A stretch of 64,000 nucleotides of DNA, taken from the NCBI RefSeq assembly GCF_030403505.1, contig NZ_JAUEMJ010000003.1:558001-622000 (forward strand). The letters are read 5' to 3'. This stretch comes from Glycomyces tritici (GTDB taxonomy: Bacteria > Actinomycetota > Actinomycetes > Mycobacteriales > Micromonosporaceae). The notes under the pieces were generated by a model. The model saw only the letters and a list, made by a program, of their open reading frames with translations, was not told the DNA's origin and did not search any database. The first letter of the stretch is position 1. Each line of letters begins with the position of its first letter. Of the stretch, positions 27,677 through 36,571 are shown one piece after another. The position numbers and the translations under genes were made by a program.

Positions 27677-27761
27677 TGGTGGCAGGTGCAGGATTCGAAC
27701 CTGCGAAGTCGATGACGGCTGATTTACAGTCAGCTCCCTTTGGCCACTTGGGTAACCTGCC
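27677..27761 (-). tRNA. tRNA-Tyr (GTA)
   Basis: An 85-nt class II tRNA with acceptor stem GGCAGGT/ACCTGCC, anticodon loop CTGTAAA giving anticodon GTA, a long variable arm, the T-loop GGTTCGAATCC sequence and an encoded CCA end (TGG at 27677-27679 on the plus strand). Confidence 0.95.
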
Positions 27762-27960
27762 GTGGCTTGTAGCGAGAGCAAGAATAACCTCTCCTCCACG
27801 GGCCCGCGCAAGCGGGTTATCCCCAGTTGAGACGGCGTTCACTGCGGCCGGGCCGCAATGCGCCCGCCCGGGCCGGTGGGACAGGACTAAGCTTGGCGGT
27901 CGCGCCCCTCGCACCACCCCCACGCTGAGCCTTGAAACCGCAAGGAAGGACCGGACTGCC

Positions 27961-28452
27961 ATGGCTGACGCCTCGTTCGACATCGTCTCCGAAATCGACC
28001 TGGCCGAACTCGACAACGCGATCAACCAGACCCAGCGCGAGCTGGCCACCCGGTTCGACTTCCGCGGCACCGGCGCGAGCGTCGAGCGCTCCGGCGACGA
28101 GGCGGCGCTGATCACGGCCGAGACCGAGGACCGCGTGAAGGCGGCCCTCGAAGTGCTCAAGGAGAAGCTGATCAAGCGCGGGATCTCCCTGAAGGCCCTG
28201 GACGCGGGCGAGCCGCGCCAGTCGGGCAAGGAGACCAAGATCGACGTGACCTTCAAGCAGGGCATCTCGACCGAGGACGCGAAGAAGATCGGCAAGATCA
28301 TCCGCGACGAGGGCCCCAAGGGCGTCAAGCCCCAGGTCCAGGGCGACAAGCTCCGCGTCACCGGGAAGAAGCGCGACGACCTGCAGGAGGTCATCAGCCT
28401 CCTCAAGGGCAAGGACCTCGAGGTCGCGCTCCAGTTCACGAACTACCGCTAG
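27961..28452 (+). CDS. YajQ family cyclic di-GMP-binding protein
   Basis: 163 residues, the normal YajQ length. It starts with [19 protein letters not shown] and contains [47 protein letters not shown] and ends [11 protein letters not shown]; these are the family blocks of the two ferredoxin-like folds. YajQ proteins bind nucleic acid and some members bind cyclic di-GMP to control transcription. AAGGAAGGA precedes the ATG. It probably forms a unit with the 60-residue membrane protein 12 bp downstream. Confidence 0.95.
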   Translation: MADASFDIVSEIDLAELDNAINQTQRELATRFDFRGTGASVERSGDEAALITAETEDRVKAALEVLKEKLIKRGISLKALDAGEPRQSGKETKIDVTFKQGISTEDAKKIGKIIRDEGPKGVKPQVQGDKLRVTGKKRDDLQEVISLLKGKDLEVALQFTNYR

Positions 28453-28464
28453 GAGGCGAACGCC

Positions 28465-28647
28465 GTGTTCGGCATGTCGTTCATGAACGTCCTGGTCCTC
28501 GCCCTCTTCGTGGTGGGCGGGGGCCTCGTCGCGCTCATGGTCACGATCACGCAGCGCAGCTACAAGCAGGACGAGAAGTCCGAGTTCTGGGTGGTCTACC
28601 CGACCGCGAAGGGCGAGAAGCCGATCGAGCCGGCGCCGGAGCGTTAG
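28465..28647 (+). CDS. small single-pass membrane protein (60 aa)
   Basis: GTG start 12 bp after yajQ, preceded by AGGAGGCGAACGCC. One membrane helix (about residues 7-27, NVLVLALFVVGGGLVALMV), then a hydrophilic tail with YKQDEKSEFWVVYP and a Pro/Glu-rich end. I do not recognise a family. Its stop codon overlaps the convergent recD2 stop by 4 bp. Confidence 0.7.
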   Translation: MFGMSFMNVLVLALFVVGGGLVALMVTITQRSYKQDEKSEFWVVYPTAKGEKPIEPAPER

Positions 28648-30881
28648 GGCCGGACCGGTGCGCCCGGAGGGCCCTGACCGCCGAGGCGGTGTGTGAGGCC
28701 CGTGTGGCGCTTGCCGGTCCCTTTGGTGCGCACGGCGACTGCGAGGGCCTGCTTCGAGCCGACGAGCACGACGAGGCGCTTCGCTCGCGTGATCGCCGTG
28801 TAGAGCAGGTTGCGCTGCAGCATGGTCCACGCGCTCGTGGTCACCGGGATGACGACGGCGGGGTATTCGGAGCCCTGCGAGCGGTGGACGGTGATGGCGT
28901 AGGCGTGCACGAGCTCGTCGAGTTCGGCGAACTCGTAGTCGACGTCCTCGTCCTCGTCGGTGCGCACGGTCATGGTCTGGGCGACCGCGTCGATGGCCTG
29001 GACGAGCCCCACGGTGCCGTTGAAGACCCCCGCCTTGCCCTTCGTGTAGTTGTTGCGGATCTGGATCACCTTGTCGCCCAGGCGGAACACGCGGCCGCCG
29101 TGGCGGCGCTCGGGGAGCCCCTCCTTCGCGGGCGCGAGGTGTTCCTGGAGGCGGGCGTTGAGGTTCCCGGCGCCGGGGCCGCCGCGGTGCATGGGGGTGA
29201 GGACCTGCACGTCGCGCACCGGGTGGATGCCGAACCGCTTCGGGATGCGGTGGGCGACGATCTCGACCACGCGGTCGGCGACCTGCTCGTTGTCGTCGCA
29301 CGCGAACCAGAAGAAGTCGGGGTACCCCTCGAGCTCCGGCAGTACCCCGTGGTTCACCTTGTGGGCGTTGGCGACCACGCCTGACTCGGCGGCCTGCCGG
29401 AAGATCCGGGTGAGGCGCACGCGCGGGATCGCGGGCGCGGCGAGGAGGTCGCGGAGGACTTCGCCGGCGCCGACGCTGGGGAGCTGGTCGACGTCCCCGA
29501 CGAGCAGGAGGTGCGCGCCGGGCGGGACGGCCTTCACGAGCTTGTTCGCGAGGATCGTGTCGAGCATGGACGACTCGTCGACGACGAGGAGGTCGACGTC
29601 GAGGGGGTGCTCGCGGTCGTAGGCGGCGTCGCCGCCGGGCCGCAGTTCGAGCATCCGGTGGAGGGTGCGGGCCTCGAAGCCGGTGAGCTCGGCGAGGCGC
29701 TTCGCGGCGCGGCCGGTGGGGGCGGCGAGCATGACTTTGGCGCCCTTGGCCTTCGCGAGGGCCACGATCGAGGCGACGGTGAAGCTCTTGCCGCAGCCGG
29801 GTCCGCCGGTCAGGACCGCCACTTTCTCGGTGAGCGCGAGGCGCACGGCCTCGGCCTGCTCGGGCGCGAGTTCGGCGTCGGAGCGGCGGCCCAGCCACGC
29901 GAAGGCCTTGTCCCAGTCGACGTGCGCGAAGGCCGGGAGGCGGTCCTCGTCGGCGCGCAGGAGCGCGGTGAGCCCGGCGGCGAGGCCGCGTTCGGCGTGG
30001 AAGAACGGCGCCAGGTAGCGGGCGGGGACCGTGGAGTCCTTCGCGGGCACGTCGTCGGCGATCACGTGCTCGCCTTGGGCGGCAAGCTCTTCCAGCGCCC
30101 TGGCGACCGGCCCGGGTTCGAGGCCGAGGAGCTCCACCGTGTCGGCGACGAGGTTCGGGGCGGGCAGGAAGCAGTGCCCGGCGTCCGACGCCTGCGAGAG
30201 CGTGTACTGGAGGGCCGCTTTGACGCGCTCGGGGGCGTCGTGGGGGATGCCGACCGCGCGGGCGATCGAGTCGGCGGTGCGGAACCCGATGCCCCACACC
30301 TCGTTCGCGAGGCGGTACGGCTCGTTCTTGACGACCCCGATGGCGGCGTCCCCGTACTGCTTGTAGACGCGCACGGCGAGCGAGGTGGAGACCTCCACGG
30401 ACTGGAGGAAGACCATGACCTCCTTGATCGCCCGCTGCTCCTCCCAGGCGGCTGCGATGAGCTTGGTGCGCTTGGGGCCGAGGCCGGGGACCTCGACGAG
30501 GCGGGCGGCGTCCGCGTCGATGACCTCGAGGGTCCGGACGCCGAAGTGGGCCGTGATCTTCGCGGCGGTCTTGGGCCCGACCCCTTTGATGAGGCCGGAC
30601 CCCAGATACCGCTCGATGCCCTGGACGGTCGCCGGAAGCACGGTCCGGTAGGACCAGACCTCGAACTGGCGGCCGTACTTCGGGTGGCTCGACCAGCGTC
30701 CCGTGAGCGACAGCGACTCGCCGACCTGGGCGCCCAGGAGCGGGCCGACGATCGTGACGAGGTCGCCGCCGCCGCGCGCCGGGCTGACACGGGCGATGGT
30801 GTACCCGGTCTCCTCGTTCGCGTAGGTCACGCGCTCGAGGACCGCCTCCAGTTCCGTCCCACCGCTTCGGGGTTCCGCCAT
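28644..30881 (-). CDS. recD2: RecD2-type ATP-dependent DNA helicase
   Basis: A 745-residue SF1B helicase that unwinds DNA 5' to 3' without RecBC. The N-terminal third has an OB-like fold and helix-hairpin-helix motifs (LIKGVGPKTAAKITAHFG and VPGLGPKRTKLIAAAW). The motor starts near residue 340 with Walker A LTGGPGCGKSFT, then VDESSMLDT (Walker B), GDVDQLPSVGAGEVL, the LTRIFRQA block, and a late ITVHRSQGSEYP and YTAITRAKRLVVLVG. Members act in DNA repair and mismatch-associated processing. Both members of each motif pair look intact. Confidence 0.95.
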   Translation of the reverse strand: MAEPRSGGTELEAVLERVTYANEETGYTIARVSPARGGGDLVTIVGPLLGAQVGESLSLTGRWSSHPKYGRQFEVWSYRTVLPATVQGIERYLGSGLIKGVGPKTAAKITAHFGVRTLEVIDADAARLVEVPGLGPKRTKLIAAAWEEQRAIKEVMVFLQSVEVSTSLAVRVYKQYGDAAIGVVKNEPYRLANEVWGIGFRTADSIARAVGIPHDAPERVKAALQYTLSQASDAGHCFLPAPNLVADTVELLGLEPGPVARALEELAAQGEHVIADDVPAKDSTVPARYLAPFFHAERGLAAGLTALLRADEDRLPAFAHVDWDKAFAWLGRRSDAELAPEQAEAVRLALTEKVAVLTGGPGCGKSFTVASIVALAKAKGAKVMLAAPTGRAAKRLAELTGFEARTLHRMLELRPGGDAAYDREHPLDVDLLVVDESSMLDTILANKLVKAVPPGAHLLLVGDVDQLPSVGAGEVLRDLLAAPAIPRVRLTRIFRQAAESGVVANAHKVNHGVLPELEGYPDFFWFACDDNEQVADRVVEIVAHRIPKRFGIHPVRDVQVLTPMHRGGPGAGNLNARLQEHLAPAKEGLPERRHGGRVFRLGDKVIQIRNNYTKGKAGVFNGTVGLVQAIDAVAQTMTVRTDEDEDVDYEFAELDELVHAYAITVHRSQGSEYPAVVIPVTTSAWTMLQRNLLYTAITRAKRLVVLVGSKQALAVAVRTKGTGKRHTGLTHRLGGQGPPGAPVRP

Positions 30882-30921
30882 GGGACCACGGTAGACGGCG
30901 GGTGTGTCACTCCCCGCCGCG

Positions 30922-32469
30922 TCAGTCCCTGTCGAGCACGAGGCGGTGCGTGGCCGCGGGCGGGTCGTCAGTGGCGCCCTCCACCGCGTTCGCGGGCAGC
31001 AGGCGCCAGTCCGGGCGTGCGAAGAACTCCACCGTCTCCCGGTACACCAGCGGGGTCAGCATCATCAGGCCGATGAGGTTCGGGAGGGCCATGAGGCCGT
31101 TCGCGATGTCCGAGAGCCCCCACAGCAGGTCGAGGCTCGTGACGGCGCCGAGGTACGACACGAGCACGTACACGATCCGGTAGGGCAGGATCAGCGCCCG
31201 GCCCGTGTACCGCTCCAGGCACTTCTCACCGTAGTAGGACCAGCCGATGATCGTCGAGAACGCGAACGTGGCGAGGCCGACCGCGACGATGAAGCCGCCG
31301 ATCGCGCCGCCCGTCGTGCCGGGACCGCCCAGCCCTTCCTCGAACGCGAGCCGCGTCAGCGCCGAGGAGGTGACGAGGTCGCCGTTCTCGTCCACGGTGC
31401 CGAGCACGCCGGTGACGACGATGACCAGGCCCGTCATGGTGACCACGATGATGGTGTCGATGAACGTCTGCGTCATGGACACCATCGCCTGGCGCACCGG
31501 CTGGTCCGTCCTCGCGGCGGCCGCCGCGAAGCCGCCGGTGCCCAGACCCGACTCGTTCGAGAAGATGCCCCGCGCGAAGCCGATCTGGATCGTCAGCATG
31601 ATCGCCGAACCGGTGAACCCGCCCACGGCCGCGCCGCCTGTGAACGCCTGCTCGAAGATCATGGCCAGGGCCGGCACGAGCTCGTCCCAGTTGAACGCCA
31701 GCACCGCGAGCGCACCGGCCACGTAGAACACGATCATGAACGGCACCAGGGCCGCCGAGACGTGCCCGATCCACTTGATGCCGCCGAGGATCGTCACCCC
31801 GGTGAGCACGAAGATGACCAGGCCCGTGAGCTGCGGGGTCCACCAGGAGTCGGCGGGCAGCTGCGCGTCGATCGCGCTCGTGACGTTCCCGGACTGGACC
31901 GCGTTGCCGATGCCGAAGGACGCGATGACGCCGAACACCGCGAACAGGAACGCGAGCAGCTTGCCGATCGGGCCCGGGATGCCGTCCGAAAGGTACCGCT
32001 GCGGGCCGCCCGACTGGTCGCCGTGCTGGTTCGTGACCCGGAACTTGACGCCCAGCAGCGCCTCGGAGTACTTGGTGGCCATGCCGAGGAAGCCGGTCAC
32101 CCACATCCAGAACAGCGCGCCGGGGCCGCCGATCGCGATCGCCGCCCCCACACCGCCGATGTTGCCCACGCCCACCGTCGCCGCGAGCGCCACCGAGAGG
32201 GCCTGGTAATGGCTGAGGTCCCCTTTCGAGTCGCTGTTCTCGTTGCGTTTGAACAGGGCCAGCCAGAGCGCGTACCCGAGGCGGCGGAACTGGATGCCCT
32301 TGAGCTGGATCGTGAAGATCAGGCCCACCCCGAACAGGGTGAAGATGAGCATCGGCCCCCACACGACGCCGCCCACGGTCGCGATCGCCGACCCGTACTC
32401 CTCGTTCAGGCCGTCCGCCCACGACTGGACGGCATCCGTTACGGGGTCGAGGAAGTCCATGAAGTCCAC
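30922..32469 (-). CDS. alanine/glycine:cation symporter (AGCS family)
   Basis: A 515-residue sodium-coupled alanine or glycine transporter with about eleven hydrophobic segments. Family blocks include GVGLIFTIQLKGIQFRRL, VGVGNIGGVGAAIAIGGPGA with the substrate-binding loop, FWMWVTGFLGMATKYSEALL, and SNESGLGTGGFAAAAA. GTG 32469 is taken as start, but an in-frame ATG nine bases later is better spaced from the AAAGGAG box. It lies 40 bp upstream of recD2 on the same strand; co-transcription is possible but not functionally obvious. Confidence 0.95.
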   Translation of the reverse strand: MDFMDFLDPVTDAVQSWADGLNEEYGSAIATVGGVVWGPMLIFTLFGVGLIFTIQLKGIQFRRLGYALWLALFKRNENSDSKGDLSHYQALSVALAATVGVGNIGGVGAAIAIGGPGALFWMWVTGFLGMATKYSEALLGVKFRVTNQHGDQSGGPQRYLSDGIPGPIGKLLAFLFAVFGVIASFGIGNAVQSGNVTSAIDAQLPADSWWTPQLTGLVIFVLTGVTILGGIKWIGHVSAALVPFMIVFYVAGALAVLAFNWDELVPALAMIFEQAFTGGAAVGGFTGSAIMLTIQIGFARGIFSNESGLGTGGFAAAAARTDQPVRQAMVSMTQTFIDTIIVVTMTGLVIVVTGVLGTVDENGDLVTSSALTRLAFEEGLGGPGTTGGAIGGFIVAVGLATFAFSTIIGWSYYGEKCLERYTGRALILPYRIVYVLVSYLGAVTSLDLLWGLSDIANGLMALPNLIGLMMLTPLVYRETVEFFARPDWRLLPANAVEGATDDPPAATHRLVLDRD

Positions 32470-32567
32470 ATGCTCCTTTCAAGGGCGGTAAGCACAGAAA
32501 AGTCGTTCTGATCCCGCGCCCGCAGAGCATATAGGGGATTGTCGGCCCCTCCCGGTACGGTGTGGCC

Positions 32568-33260
32568 ATGAGCGAACGATGGTTTGAGGGACCCCTCCTG
32601 GGCTTCGACACCGAGACGACCGGTGTTGCGACAGACCGGGACCGGATCGTCCAGGCGGCATTGGTGAGCGGCCCGCACCCGGGCGTCGAGACGCCCCGCA
32701 CCTGGCTGATCGACCCCGGCGTGCCGATCCCGCCGGGCGCCACGCGGGTCCACGGGATCACCGACGAGCGGGTGCAGGCCGACGGGCGCGCCCCCGCCGA
32801 AGCCCTCGCGGAGATCGCGGCCGCCCTGCGCGGCGCCGTCGACGCCGGCGTGCCGGTGGTCGCGTTCCGGGCCGGCTTCGACTGCACGCTCCTGTCCTAC
32901 GAGTTGGAGCGGCACGGCATCGAGCAGCCCGACTGGGCCCGGATGGCGATCGTGGACCCCTCGGTCCTGGACAAGCGCGTGGACCGCTACCGCAAGGGCA
33001 AGCGCACCCTGGGCGTCACGGCCGCGCATTACGGTGTGCCGCTTGCGGAGGCCCACTCGGCGGCGGGCGACGCGGCCGCCACGGTGGCGCTGGCGCGCGC
33101 GATCGGCGCGATGTACCCGGAGGTCGGGGGCATCACGGCGCAGGAGCTGCACGCGTCGCAGGTGCGGTGGTTCGCCGAGGACGCCGCGAGCCTGGAGGCG
33201 TACTTCCGCCGCAAGGGCCGCGAGGAGGCGGTGGACCGCCGCTGGCCGCTGTGCCGCTGA
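32568..33260 (+). CDS. 3'-5' exonuclease of the DnaQ (DEDDh) type
   Basis: 230 residues. The exonuclease I motif is LGFDTETTG (about residues 10-18) with catalytic Asp and Glu; motif II is the AFRAGFDCTLL block (about 103-113); motif III includes AHSAAGDAAATVAL near 160, with His and Asp. The HGITDE segment also fits DnaQ-like enzymes. It is too short to be a polymerase III epsilon subunit fused to other domains; a stand-alone repair or RNA/DNA-trimming exonuclease is likely. ATG 32568 is taken; a GTG two codons upstream is possible. No strong ribosome-binding site is visible. Confidence 0.88.
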   Translation: MSERWFEGPLLGFDTETTGVATDRDRIVQAALVSGPHPGVETPRTWLIDPGVPIPPGATRVHGITDERVQADGRAPAEALAEIAAALRGAVDAGVPVVAFRAGFDCTLLSYELERHGIEQPDWARMAIVDPSVLDKRVDRYRKGKRTLGVTAAHYGVPLAEAHSAAGDAAATVALARAIGAMYPEVGGITAQELHASQVRWFAEDAASLEAYFRRKGREEAVDRRWPLCR

Positions 33261-33393
33261 ACCCCGACTCGGCTCAGGTCGGTTCGGTCGGCGGCCGGTT
33301 CTACCGTCCACAAACCCCCACCCACCACTAGAGGGGAAAGCACTGCGCCGATCGTGGCAGCCGGGTCCGACAGGAAACCGGTCGAACAAGCGC

Positions 33394-33428
33394 CTGAGGG
33401 CCCCGATTCACTCGATCGGGGCCCTCAG
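33394..33428. terminator. bidirectional rho-independent terminator
   Basis: Perfect 14-bp stem (33394-33407 with 33415-33428) and 7-base loop, between the convergent exonuclease and LpqE-like genes. Confidence 0.85.
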
Positions 33429-33447
33429 CGCAAGTGCGGTTCGCGTT

Positions 33448-34161
33448 CTAGTGGCCTTCGGCCGGTGCTTCGGGCTCGTAGTACTCGCGCTCTTCAGCGT
33501 CGAGCGACTGGCCGACGGGAAGCTCCGCGTCGAACTCGGTGCCGTCCGAGAACGTGAAGGTCACCGTGACGGTCTCGCCGGAGACGAGCTCCTCCTGGAG
33601 GTCCTCGATCAGGAAGTAGGCGCCGGCCTCGGAAGCCTGGTCGAGGCGCACGTAGCCGGCCGGGGCGATGACGATGGGCTCGTAGGCCTCCTCGCCGTCG
33701 AACTCCTCGGCCGCGGGGGCCTCGCTGGTCGCGTCGGCGCTGGGCTCCTCGGAGGACCCGTCGCCGGTGGTCTCCTCGCCGGCGGGGCTCTCGTCCGCGC
33801 CCTCGCGGGCTTCCTCCATGGCCTCGGCGGCCTGGGCGGCGGGGTCGACGTACGTCACCGTGCCGGCCGTGGACGTGATGCTCGCGAGGCTGATCTCCTC
33901 GTCGCCCTCGTTGCCGATCCACAGCCGCAGGGCCGCGTCGTCACCGGCGGCGTAGCCCTCGGCGGAGCTGAACTCGACCTGGAGGTCGCGCAGCGCGATC
34001 GTGCCCTGGTCGATGTTGACGCCGGCGATCGCGCTGTCTTTGACCTCGGTCTGGGAGCCCAGACTCGCGCCGCATGCGGACAGAGCGGTCGCAGCGGTCC
34101 CCGCGATCGCGATAGCGGCCGCGCGACGCACCGTGATCGCCGTGCTGATTCCCCTGACCAC
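33448..34161 (-). CDS. LpqE-like exported lipoprotein
   Basis: 237 residues. The signal peptide (RRAAAIAIAGTAATALSAC) ends in a lipobox with Cys30. The mature part reads as a beta-sandwich (AIAGVNIDQGTIALRDLQVEF, then LRLWIGNEG) interrupted by an acidic Glu/Ser/Ala-rich linker at about residues 115-160, and resumes with IVIAPAGYVRLDQ. In Mycobacterium tuberculosis lpqE (Rv3584) lies beside and divergent to carD, as here. GTG 34161 is chosen because GGGAGGA lies 7 bases before it, whereas the ATG at 34191 has no site. Function of LpqE is unknown; a copper-chaperone-like fold has been suggested for similar proteins, but I see no metal motif. Confidence 0.78.
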   Translation of the reverse strand: MVRGISTAITVRRAAAIAIAGTAATALSACGASLGSQTEVKDSAIAGVNIDQGTIALRDLQVEFSSAEGYAAGDDAALRLWIGNEGDEEISLASITSTAGTVTYVDPAAQAAEAMEEAREGADESPAGEETTGDGSSEEPSADATSEAPAAEEFDGEEAYEPIVIAPAGYVRLDQASEAGAYFLIEDLQEELVSGETVTVTFTFSDGTEFDAELPVGQSLDAEEREYYEPEAPAEGH

Positions 34162-34589
34162 TGCTGGTCCTCCCTGAGTTCCGACAGGCATGCTGCCGAC
34201 AGCCTAGACGACGAGCACTCCTCGCTTCCCTTGGCCGGGCGCGAGGCGAGCCCTGGATCTCACCCCGGCCCCGCGCGAAGGCGATTCCGTTGCAGCGCAA
34301 CGAAAACAGCCGCCGAATCGACCATCACGGCAGGTCGCCGCACCCGCCGTCCGGCCGGCGCTCCGCGAGCGGGCGCCACTGAGGAGCGGCCCGGCGGCCC
34401 GATCGGACGGGTCGGACACGAAAGAGGGACGCAGGCCTCATTTGTCTCCTCTGCCCGCCGCGTGGAAGCCCAAGGTGCCGTAGAGTAATCAGTCACATAC
34501 CAATTGACCAGGGAATTCGCGGCGATCCGCTGTCGGGGAAACCCCCGATCCCGTGTTAAGCTGGACACAGCGAAAGGGGTTTCGATCCT
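34162..34589. other. intergenic region between the lpqE-like gene and carD
   Basis: 428 bp, divergent promoter region. Close to carD there is a short hairpin (TCGGGG at 34533-34538 with CCCCGA at 34543-34548) and a TTAAGCT at about 34555 that could be a -10 box, with AAAGGGG as ribosome-binding site near 34574. The part 34200-34480 is GC-rich without recognisable features. Confidence 0.4.
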
Positions 34590-35087
34590 ATGGGTTTTAG
34601 TGTCGGCGAGACCGTTGTCTACCCCCACCACGGGGCCGCACTCGTTGAAGCTGTAGAGACTCGCACCATCGGCGGTATCGAACAGGAATACCTCGTGCTG
34701 CGCGTCGAACAGGGTGACCTCACGGTCAAGGTTCCAGCAAAGAACGTCGAGCTCGTCGGCGTCCGGGAAGTCGTCGGCGCCGAAGGCCTCGAAGAGGTCT
34801 TCGAAGTGCTGCGCGCCCCTCACACCGAGGAGCCCACGAACTGGTCGCGGCGTTACAAGGCCAATGTCGAGAAGCTCGCCTCCGGTTCCCCGCTGAAAAT
34901 AGCAGAGGTCGTTCGCGACCTGTGGCGGCGCGACCGCGAACGCGGACTCTCCGCCGGGGAGAAGCGCATGCTCTCCAAGGCCCGCGAGATCCTCACCGGC
35001 GAGATCGCCCTCGCCGAGGACTGCATCAAGACCGAGGCCGACAACATCCTCGACAAGGTCCTGCTCTCGGAGGCCCCGGTCAAGTAG
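34590..35087 (+). CDS. carD: CarD family transcription regulator
   Basis: 165 residues, full length. The N-terminal RNA-polymerase interaction domain (1-60) starts with [20 protein letters not shown]; the C-terminal helical DNA-binding domain includes [17 protein letters not shown] with the tryptophan that wedges into the open promoter fork, then [18 protein letters not shown]. CarD stabilises open complexes at rRNA and other promoters and is essential in mycobacteria. It is followed by ispF at 25 bp, as in other actinomycetes, although ispD normally lies between them. Confidence 0.97.
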   Translation: MGFSVGETVVYPHHGAALVEAVETRTIGGIEQEYLVLRVEQGDLTVKVPAKNVELVGVREVVGAEGLEEVFEVLRAPHTEEPTNWSRRYKANVEKLASGSPLKIAEVVRDLWRRDRERGLSAGEKRMLSKAREILTGEIALAEDCIKTEADNILDKVLLSEAPVK

Positions 35088-35112
35088 CCGGTCCCCCAAG
35101 AGCCGCATCAGC

Positions 35113-35643
35113 GTGAGCTTCGATCACACCGCGGACTCCCACGAGCGCGACAGCGCGAACGCGAGTCCCCATACGCCCTTCGTCATCGGGCACGGCAGCG
35201 ACGTGCACCGCTTCGACGAGGGCCAACCATGCCGCCTCGCCTGCCTGCAATGGCCGGGCGAGGCCGGTTTGGCAGGACACTCCGACGGCGACGTGGCCGC
35301 CCACGCGGCCTGCGACGCCCTGCTCTCCGCCGCCGGCCTCGGCGACCTGGGCTCCAACTTCGGCACCGCCCGGCCCGAATGGGCCGGAGCCTCCGGTGCC
35401 GCCCTCCTCCACGAATCAGCCCGCCGCGTCCGCGCCGCGGGCTGGTCCATCGGCAACGTGTCCGTGCAGGTCATCGGCAACCGCCCCAAGATCGGCCCCC
35501 GCCGCACCGAAGCCGAGACCGCCATGGCCGACGCCGTCGGCGCCCCCGTGCGCCTCTCCGCGACCACCACCGACGGCCTGGGCTTCACCGGACGAGGCGA
35601 AGGTCTCGCCGCGACCGCGGTAGCGTTGCTGTACCAGCACTGA
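35113..35643 (+). CDS. ispF: 2-C-methyl-D-erythritol 2,4-cyclodiphosphate synthase
   Basis: 176 residues. IspF closes the cyclic diphosphate in the non-mevalonate isoprenoid pathway. The metal site is GHGSDVHRF with the D-x-H pair; other blocks are [25 protein letters not shown] (usually LGDIGxxFP), [15 protein letters not shown] and a final [14 protein letters not shown]. The N terminus is about 20 residues longer than usual because translation is assumed to start at GTG 35113. The usual partner ispD is not between carD and ispF. Confidence 0.95.
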   Translation: MSFDHTADSHERDSANASPHTPFVIGHGSDVHRFDEGQPCRLACLQWPGEAGLAGHSDGDVAAHAACDALLSAAGLGDLGSNFGTARPEWAGASGAALLHESARRVRAAGWSIGNVSVQVIGNRPKIGPRRTEAETAMADAVGAPVRLSATTTDGLGFTGRGEGLAATAVALLYQH

Positions 35644-35664
35644 CCGCCATTCGGAAGTTATCCC

Positions 35665-36516
35665 ATGGACGCAGACCCCACCCGCCGCACCGTCGCGGAG
35701 CACCTCCAACGCGCCGACCTGCTGTACGACCTCGGCCAGGTCGCCGACGCCCGCGCGGAAGTCGACGCCGCCCTGCGCGTCGACCCCCTCGACCCCGACG
35801 CGAACGCCATGGCCGCCGCCTGCGCGCTCGCCGACCACGACCCCGACGAGGCGCTCACCTACGCCGGAGCCGCCCTCGCCCACCAGCCCGAGCACCCCCG
35901 GGCCATGATCACCCGCGGCTACGCCCTCGCCGACACCGGCAGACGCGACGAAGCCCTCCAAGCCGCCGCCAGCATGCTCGAACTCGACCGCCGCTCCTGG
36001 CAGCACCACGTCCACTACGCGCTCATCACCCGCCGCGCCGGCGCCGCCCAACCCGCCCTCGACGCCGCCTGGAACGCCGTGAACCTCGCGCCCGACCAGC
36101 CCCGCACCCACCTGGCGCTGGCCGCGATCGCCGAGAGCCTCGACATGGACGACCTCGCGAAACGCTCGCGGCAAGCCGCCGAGGACCTCGAACCCGACCG
36201 CGTCGCCGGCACCGACGACGTCCTCCCGGGCTTCGCCCCCGGCGACCGCCTCCCGCCCGAGGCCCGCCGCGTACCGCGCCGGTTCGTCGACGCCGACCCG
36301 AACGACCCGCACTGGCGCGACAAGATCTACGGAGGCGGCCTCTTCCGCGGCGCGCTCGGACGCTCCGTCCTCCTCGGCATCGCCGTCGTCTTCGCCGTCC
36401 CGGCCCTGCTCGGCAGCGAGATCGACACCGGGCCGCGGCTGTTCCTCGCCATCGTCGCCGTCGCCGCATGGGTGGGATGGTTCACAGTTCTGCGCAGGCA
36501 CCGCAACCCCGAGTGA
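35665..36516 (+). CDS. TPR-repeat protein with C-terminal membrane hairpin
   Basis: 283 residues. The first about 180 residues are consecutive TPR helix pairs (HLQRADLLYDLGQVADARAE, ALAHQPEHPRAMITRGYALA, ALQAAASMLELDRRSW). A linker with FVDADPNDPHWRDKIYGG leads to two hydrophobic helices near residues 230-250 and 255-272 and a short basic end. It may scaffold a membrane-associated complex, but partner and role are unknown. It follows ispF at 21 bp and is probably co-transcribed with carD and ispF. Confidence 0.8.
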   Translation: MDADPTRRTVAEHLQRADLLYDLGQVADARAEVDAALRVDPLDPDANAMAAACALADHDPDEALTYAGAALAHQPEHPRAMITRGYALADTGRRDEALQAAASMLELDRRSWQHHVHYALITRRAGAAQPALDAAWNAVNLAPDQPRTHLALAAIAESLDMDDLAKRSRQAAEDLEPDRVAGTDDVLPGFAPGDRLPPEARRVPRRFVDADPNDPHWRDKIYGGGLFRGALGRSVLLGIAVVFAVPALLGSEIDTGPRLFLAIVAVAAWVGWFTVLRRHRNPE

Positions 36517-36571
36517 CCTTTCCCGCGCGGCGCTCGTTACTCCTTCACCACGATCTTTGGAGGACGAGCTA

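Noticed and set aside
27826..27840. GTTATCCCCAG as a further DnaA box
   Set aside because: Mismatch in a conserved position of TTATCCACA; isolated.
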